The notes beneath the pieces are model-generated. The model was not told where the DNA came from. It saw only the letters and a list, made by a program, of their open reading frames with translations, and did not search any database. From positions 1-11,225 of the forward strand of contig JAFADM010000082.1 in the NCBI GenBank assembly GCA_023424865.1: 11,225 nt of DNA. The letters are read 5' to 3'. Positions within the stretch are counted from its first letter, which is position 1, and each line of letters begins with the position of its first letter. The position numbers were made by a program, and so were the translations under genes. This document shows, piece by piece, positions 6,611 through 11,225 of this stretch. Source of the stretch: Bacillota bacterium. Lineage in GTDB: Bacteria; Bacillota_A; Clostridia; DSM-8532.

Positions 6611-9600
6611 ATGAAAAGACATGGTTTTTCAAAATGGATCACTTGTGCAGTTTTAACTACCTTTATATCTCAATTATGGACGTTTCAGGTAGGAGGGAGC
6701 GCGTCCACTGAGGGCTTACTGATTAATGAAAGCACAGAAAATGTGGCAACCCATGACTTGTCTTCCGAAGACTTATTTTCCGCCGTTTCATCAGGAAGCA
6801 CCGCTCTGGCCAGGGCGGCAGCGAATGGGACCGGCGAAGGGACTGTAGTCTCTATTCCTGCCGACGATATGGACAGTCAGGACTACCTTTTCAACAGCAA
6901 ATATTATAAAAAGCTTGTGGCTACGGACACTGTCTATCTTTATCCAAAGGGCAATACCATTACCATGAATACCTTCGGGCCTGATGAAGAATGGGCGGGT
7001 GAGAGGTACATTACCTTGAGTAAAACCTCCGCTGATGATTGCCATATGGATATCACACCCGCAAAGCAGTATCCGTACATGGTTTTGTCCGGCGACTTTA
7101 AAAGCGACGGCCTGGGAGCTAACCCACGCCTGTTTTTTATTAGGGATGGGGTAACCCAGCAGGGCAAACGCTTTGACGACCAGATAGCAAAAATTAGCCC
7201 GGCGGGTGAACTGATACTGAAAAACGGAACTGTGGTTAAAACCCTGGAAGCCGGACAGTGGTTCAACTTAACGGCAGCCTGCGACCTTATGGAAAACACC
7301 GCCGATATCTATGTGGACGGAGAGCCGGTTTATGAAAATCTGCCCCTAAACCCGGAGATAAAAGGCCTTTCTCTGGTAAGGCTGTGGGTGGATGCCGGTT
7401 CAAATGGGAACTTAAGCTTTGCCAATGTCAAAATTATCGGACTAAAGAAGCCTTATGTTCATGGCCAGGAGAATACGGCCAGCATCTTTCCTGGTTCTGA
7501 AGCCATCGTGAGCTTTCTTCAGAGTAAAACAGCACTGCAGGGCTACAGCGGCGCGCTTTTTGCTCAGGGTGAGAAAACCGCTCTTGCTACATTACCTGTA
7601 GTAGAGGAAAAGGACATTCTTGTTTCGGAAGAAGCGCTTGAAAAAGGCTTTGGACTAAACCTTATATGGAATGAAACGGAACAAACCCTGAGTGACGGAG
7701 CAATTGAAATAAAAGCAGGCACACCCTATGTACAAAAGGAAAATGGAAGCGTCGTGCTGGATACAATTCCACGCATGATAAATGGACAGCTTATGGTACC
7801 GTTCAGGAATTTTGCGGAAAAGGTACTGGGAAGGTTTGTTTTTGACGACGGCTTCGGACTTCTGGTGGCGGGCGAAAGCAATGAAACCCTTTCGGAAGAG
7901 GATGCACAGCGGGTTAATGACTACATGTTCTATGAAAGGCCCTCCGCCTCGGCTATTGAAGCGAAATTCTATGAAGCAAGCAATAATGGGGCCGTGCATC
8001 CCCGCATACTTGCAACCAGCGAGGACTTTTTCGCCATTAATACACAGGCCCTTTCCGATGAAAGGGTGGACGCCTGGCGAGCGGATTTAATTGCTAAAGC
8101 CGACTCCGTCCTGCTTTTGGATCCTGTAAGCTATGTTTTTTCCGATGGCGTGAGGCTTTTGGCTGTTTCCAGAGAGGTTTTGAGGCGTATGGAGCTTCTG
8201 GGCTTTGCCTATCAGGTCACAGGAGATCAAAAATACGTGGACAGAGCCTGGGAGGATTTCGAGGCTGTAGGCCTTTTCCCGGATTGGCATGAAAATCATT
8301 TTATTGATTTGGCAGAGCTGAATGCCGCCATGGGCATTGGCTACGACTGGATGTATCACGGCCTGAACCAGGAGCAAAGAGTCTTTATTGTTGATGCCGT
8401 TAAAAGGCTTGGTCTCGAGCCTACACGGGACGGCTACTACGGCCGCCTTACCGGAGGCATCGCAAGCGGCTCCCGGCTTTTTACCGCGTTTGTGGGCAAC
8501 TTCAATACCGTGGGCAACGGTGGTGCGGTTATCGCGGCCCTGGCCATTGCCGAGTCGGATCCGGTCTACTGCTTTGACATTGTTGAAAAAGCCCTCAGAA
8601 GCATTGAGTATACCTTTAAGGGCTTTAAGCCGGAAGGGGGCTGGGATGAGGGACCCAATTACTGGGGGTACACCATGTCCTACCTGTCCAAGTTTGTGGG
8701 AGCCCTGGACAGTGCTCTAGGAACGGATTTTGGCCTGATGAAATCCCAGGGGACGGATAAAACAGGTATTTGGGCTCTGGGACTTGAGTCACCCTCAGGG
8801 AAAGGTCTGTTTAATTTCGGAGATACCTGGGAAAACACCCATATCAGTTCGCCGGCCTTTTCATGGTTAGCTCAGAAGTACAATACCCCGGGCTACTTTT
8901 CCACCAGGGCAGCCATGATGGCGTCCTTGCGGGAATCTCCTACCGTATACGATCTTATATGGTACACACAAGACGCGTCCACCGGGGGGCTTACCCTGCC
9001 CCTGGACAGCAAAACCGCCGGTGTTCAGACCTCCTTTTCCATGAAGGGCTCCCTGGTAGATCCGGATGCTCTGTTTGTGGGCGGTAAAGGCGGGCAGGGC
9101 TGGTCCAATCATAGCCATTGCGACAAGGGAAGCTTTGTTTTTGATATACTGGGAGAACGCTGGGCTATTGATTTAAGTCCTGAGGATTACAATTTTTCAG
9201 CGCTGCCCGGAAATTTCCCCAAGGTTTACCGAAGGCGCACGGAAGGCCACAATACACTGGTAATCAATCCTGACAGCACGGAGGGCCAGATCAATTCCAG
9301 CTATGCACCTATTACCGATTTTGTTTCCAAGGCCAGAGGAGGCTATGCCCTTGTTGACTTGTCCCAGATGTACATTGGGGTTAATTCCGTGAAGAGAGGA
9401 TTCCTTGTAGGTGACGACCGGCGAAGTCTGACCATCCGGGATGAATTGGATTTAATGGAGACATCTGATATATACTGGTTCATGCACACCCGGGCCGAGA
9501 TTACCCTTGTCGGAAATACGGCTATACTTACCCAGAACGGCAAGAGTATAAAGCTTGAGTATGTAACAGACGCTCTCCAGGTGCAATTCAGCGTCATGGA

Positions 9601-10477
9601 TGCAAGTCCCCTTCCAACCTCACCCAATCCGGCAGGACAGACCTCCAATGCGGGAATAAAAAAAATTGCCATTAAGCTTACAGGCCAGGGAAGAATCAAC
9701 CTCACCGTAAAGCTTTCCCCTGTAGGTGAGCCTGCGGAGGTAAGTGAAATGAACCTTTTACCTCTTTCCCAGTGGGACATTCCCGAGGGGGAGATAGAGG
9801 AGCGGGAGGATCTGCGGTTAAGCCAAATTTATGTGGACGGCAGGGAAATTGCCCTCTTTGACCCCAACCAGTACCAGTATAAGGTATTGTACGACCAAAG
9901 CACCGGAAAGCCTGAAATAACCGCCCAGGGCCTGTCACAGAGCGCACGGGTGGAGCTTCTGACAGATGAAAACGGCAATACGGTTATTAAGGTATATGAC
10001 AGTGCGAGCCTTTTCAGCCGGACCTATACCGTAGCCTATATCGAAATTCAAGTACCGGAGGATGTGGCTGGCTACAGCCGGTATTCGGTAGTGGATGTGG
10101 TGGTCAGCTCCGAGGTAGAGCCTGAAAACAACAGCTTTAACCTTTTGGACGGGAGGTTGGATACCCGGTGGACCGGAATGGGCATTGGGGAGTGGGCACT
10201 AATTGATTTAGGCAGCATAAAGGATGTTGACGCTATAGGTATTGCCTTCTGGAAAGGCAATCAGCGGGCCTATAGCTTTGATATAATGGCTTCGGAGGAC
10301 GGTGTCAGCTTCCACAAGGTTTATCAGGGAAAATCATCAGGCTTAACCGAGGATTATGAAATTCTCACCACCCAGGGGTTAAGGACACGGTTTATAAAGT
10401 ATATAGGCTATGGAAATCCTGTAAACATCTATAATAATGTGCTGGAATTGGCTGTATTAAAGAATAAAGACCACTAA
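6611..10477 (+). CDS. Secreted multidomain heparinase II/III-family polysaccharide lyase
   Basis: This is a probable extracellular lyase that cleaves an acidic polysaccharide by beta-elimination. Of 1288 residues, 1-31 are a signal peptide (likely cut after GGSA) and 76-280 look like a concanavalin-A-like sandwich. About 295-420 resembles the copper-amine-oxidase N-terminal-like module (TIPRMINGQLMVPFRNFAE). The alpha/alpha toroid runs from about 445 to 795 and includes GNFNTVGNGG (N630) and GGWDEGPNYWGY (W678, E680, Y684, Y687). The Hep_II_III beta-sandwich (about 804-1045) carries H834 and H836 in SNHSHCDKGSF, D854, Y860, and H880 in EGHNTLVINPD. A cadherin-like module follows at about 1069-1147, and an F5/8 type C (CBM32-like) domain at about 1155-1287 (LDGRLDTRWTG). 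Known: in heparinase II such His/Asp/His residues bind zinc and Tyr/His are catalytic. The start is ATG 6611 with GGAGG at 6601-6605; an in-frame TTG at 6599 overlaps that site and is rejected. No LPXTG, SLH or dockerin is seen. The substrate is uncertain. Confidence 0.9.
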   Translation: MKRHGFSKWITCAVLTTFISQLWTFQVGGSASTEGLLINESTENVATHDLSSEDLFSAVSSGSTALARAAANGTGEGTVVSIPADDMDSQDYLFNSKYYKKLVATDTVYLYPKGNTITMNTFGPDEEWAGERYITLSKTSADDCHMDITPAKQYPYMVLSGDFKSDGLGANPRLFFIRDGVTQQGKRFDDQIAKISPAGELILKNGTVVKTLEAGQWFNLTAACDLMENTADIYVDGEPVYENLPLNPEIKGLSLVRLWVDAGSNGNLSFANVKIIGLKKPYVHGQENTASIFPGSEAIVSFLQSKTALQGYSGALFAQGEKTALATLPVVEEKDILVSEEALEKGFGLNLIWNETEQTLSDGAIEIKAGTPYVQKENGSVVLDTIPRMINGQLMVPFRNFAEKVLGRFVFDDGFGLLVAGESNETLSEEDAQRVNDYMFYERPSASAIEAKFYEASNNGAVHPRILATSEDFFAINTQALSDERVDAWRADLIAKADSVLLLDPVSYVFSDGVRLLAVSREVLRRMELLGFAYQVTGDQKYVDRAWEDFEAVGLFPDWHENHFIDLAELNAAMGIGYDWMYHGLNQEQRVFIVDAVKRLGLEPTRDGYYGRLTGGIASGSRLFTAFVGNFNTVGNGGAVIAALAIAESDPVYCFDIVEKALRSIEYTFKGFKPEGGWDEGPNYWGYTMSYLSKFVGALDSALGTDFGLMKSQGTDKTGIWALGLESPSGKGLFNFGDTWENTHISSPAFSWLAQKYNTPGYFSTRAAMMASLRESPTVYDLIWYTQDASTGGLTLPLDSKTAGVQTSFSMKGSLVDPDALFVGGKGGQGWSNHSHCDKGSFVFDILGERWAIDLSPEDYNFSALPGNFPKVYRRRTEGHNTLVINPDSTEGQINSSYAPITDFVSKARGGYALVDLSQMYIGVNSVKRGFLVGDDRRSLTIRDELDLMETSDIYWFMHTRAEITLVGNTAILTQNGKSIKLEYVTDALQVQFSVMDASPLPTSPNPAGQTSNAGIKKIAIKLTGQGRINLTVKLSPVGEPAEVSEMNLLPLSQWDIPEGEIEEREDLRLSQIYVDGREIALFDPNQYQYKVLYDQSTGKPEITAQGLSQSARVELLTDENGNTVIKVYDSASLFSRTYTVAYIEIQVPEDVAGYSRYSVVDVVVSSEVEPENNSFNLLDGRLDTRWTGMGIGEWALIDLGSIKDVDAIGIAFWKGNQRAYSFDIMASEDGVSFHKVYQGKSSGLTEDYEILTTQGLRTRFIKYIGYGNPVNIYNNVLELAVLKNKDH

Positions 10478-10518
10478 GGAATAATGGGCACTCTGCCATT
10501 GGTACTGTGGAAACAGCA

Positions 10519-10551
10519 AAAAGCGAGAAGGCTTCAAGTCTTCTCGCTTTT
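10519..10551. terminator. Bidirectional intrinsic terminator after the lyase gene
   Basis: The arms AAAAGCGAGAAG (10519-10530) and CTTCTCGCTTTT (10540-10551) are perfectly complementary. The stem can extend inward by a G-T, a C-G and a T-A pair, leaving a three-base loop (TCA). The T run on the plus strand ends the lyase operon; on the minus strand the same hairpin ends in TTTTTG and would terminate the converging SulP gene, whose stop codon is at 10599-10601. It sits in the 121-base gap between the two convergent genes, in which nothing else is seen. Confidence 0.9.
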
Positions 10552-10598
10552 CTTATGGCAGCCATTTTAGGGCTGCTGAATTCTTCACAAGATCCAAA

Positions 10599-11225
10599 TC
10601 AAACCGCCAGCTTCTTTGAAGGGAATTTCTGCTGAAGCTCTATATAGGCGTTAGCCCGAACCAGAGCCTGCTCTACGTTTTCGCAGAAGTTATCGGCGCC
10701 TACCAGCTCTATAAAGCCATGGTTTTTCAGCACCTTATAGGGCTGATCATAAAGCTGGGTAAAGAGAACCAGGATCCTCTTTTTCCGGCAATAGGAATAG
10801 GCTTTAAAAAGAGCGTGATATCCGGTGGCATCAATAAAGGGCACATGCCGGAGCCGGAGAATGAGGACGCGGGTGGGTTTTTCATTGTACTGAATGGTAT
10901 TGGTAAATTTATCGGCAGCCCCGAAAAAGAAGGGGCCGTAAATCTGATAAATCTGTATGGCTGGATTGATGCCTTCCGGACTGTATAGGGCAATATCCGA
11001 GCTGTCTTCCAGATCCTCCTTAATGGATTCAACCTTGGTGTAATCAGCCATACGCTTCATAAAGAGAAGCGCTGCCATGACAATGCCAAATTCGATAGCA
11101 ACCACAAGGTCCAGAACCACTGTGAGAACAAAGGTCAGAAGCAGCACGGCAATATCCATTTTAGGCGCTTTAAGGAGATTTTTAAATGCCCGCCATTCAC
11201 TCATGTTATAGGCCACTATCATTAA
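10599..11225 (-). CDS. SulP-family anion transporter with C-terminal STAS domain (5' end beyond right edge)
   Basis: This is the C-terminal part of an inner-membrane anion transporter or permease. The visible 208 residues open with the family motif AYNMSEWRAFKNLLK. Two hydrophobic segments follow (about MDIAVLLLTFVLTVVLDL and AIEFGIVMAALLF), which are the last membrane helices. A cytoplasmic STAS domain comes next, with IYGPFFFGAADKF and the strand/loop VPFIDATGYHAL, where anti-sigma antagonists have D-S-S/T-G. The reading frame continues past base 11225 without a stop, and the ATG at 11222 is internal, so several hundred N-terminal residues lie outside the window. Known: SulP proteins carry sulfate, bicarbonate or other anions and some carry organic acids; the substrate cannot be read from this fragment. 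It converges on the lyase operon and shares the terminator, so it is probably a separate transcription unit and its link to polysaccharide use is unproven. Confidence 0.93.
   Translation of the reverse strand, partial: LMIVAYNMSEWRAFKNLLKAPKMDIAVLLLTFVLTVVLDLVVAIEFGIVMAALLFMKRMADYTKVESIKEDLEDSSDIALYSPEGINPAIQIYQIYGPFFFGAADKFTNTIQYNEKPTRVLILRLRHVPFIDATGYHALFKAYSYCRKKRILVLFTQLYDQPYKVLKNHGFIELVGADNFCENVEQALVRANAYIELQQKFPSKKLAV

Noticed and set aside
9343..9780. Open 145-codon frame on the minus strand within the lyase gene
   Set aside because: It is a shadow of the well-supported lyase frame, with no motif and no ribosome site.

Overview
The window looks like a chromosomal carbohydrate-utilisation locus from a low-to-moderate GC, Gram-positive Firmicute, most likely a Clostridia or Paenibacillus-type bacterium. 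The evidence is strong AGGAGG-type ribosome binding sites, a lipobox-bearing substrate-binding protein, a YesM/YesN-type two-component pair, a CUT1 ABC importer with no ATPase gene of its own, and a secreted enzyme carrying a copper-amine-oxidase-N-like module, which is common in that group. The genus cannot be fixed from the sequence alone.

Layout. On the minus strand, positions 3098 to 1 hold a sensor histidine kinase followed by its AraC-type response regulator. The two genes overlap by 29 bases, and the regulator runs off the left edge inside its DNA-binding domain. A 200-base divergent intergenic region (3099-3298) carries a candidate promoter in each direction and three short AAAG-N-CTTT elements. 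On the plus strand follow a sugar-binding lipoprotein (3299-4675), a perfect 11-bp hairpin in the gap after it, two sugar permeases (4800-5714 and 5717-6559) and a very large secreted heparinase II/III-type polysaccharide lyase (6611-10477). A strong hairpin terminator at 10519-10551 closes this unit. Converging on it from the right edge is the C-terminal part of a SulP-family anion transporter with a STAS domain (10599-11225, minus).

How the parts fit. The probable scheme is a Gram-positive polysaccharide-utilisation locus. The lyase is exported and cuts an acidic, uronic-acid-containing polysaccharide. The lipoprotein captures the oligosaccharide products and the two permeases import them, using a shared MsmX/MsmK-type ATPase encoded elsewhere. 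The membrane kinase senses a related ligand outside the cell, and its partner regulator acts on the divergent promoter region. The substrate is not determined: the lyase fold covers heparin/heparan, alginate, hyaluronan and other polyuronate lyases.

The most interesting object is the 1288-residue lyase. Its order of modules is ConA-like, copper-amine-oxidase-N-like, alpha-toroid, beta-sandwich, cadherin-like and F5/8C, and its predicted zinc-site and catalytic residues look intact. No RNA genes, CRISPR array, insertion sequence or other mobile element was seen.
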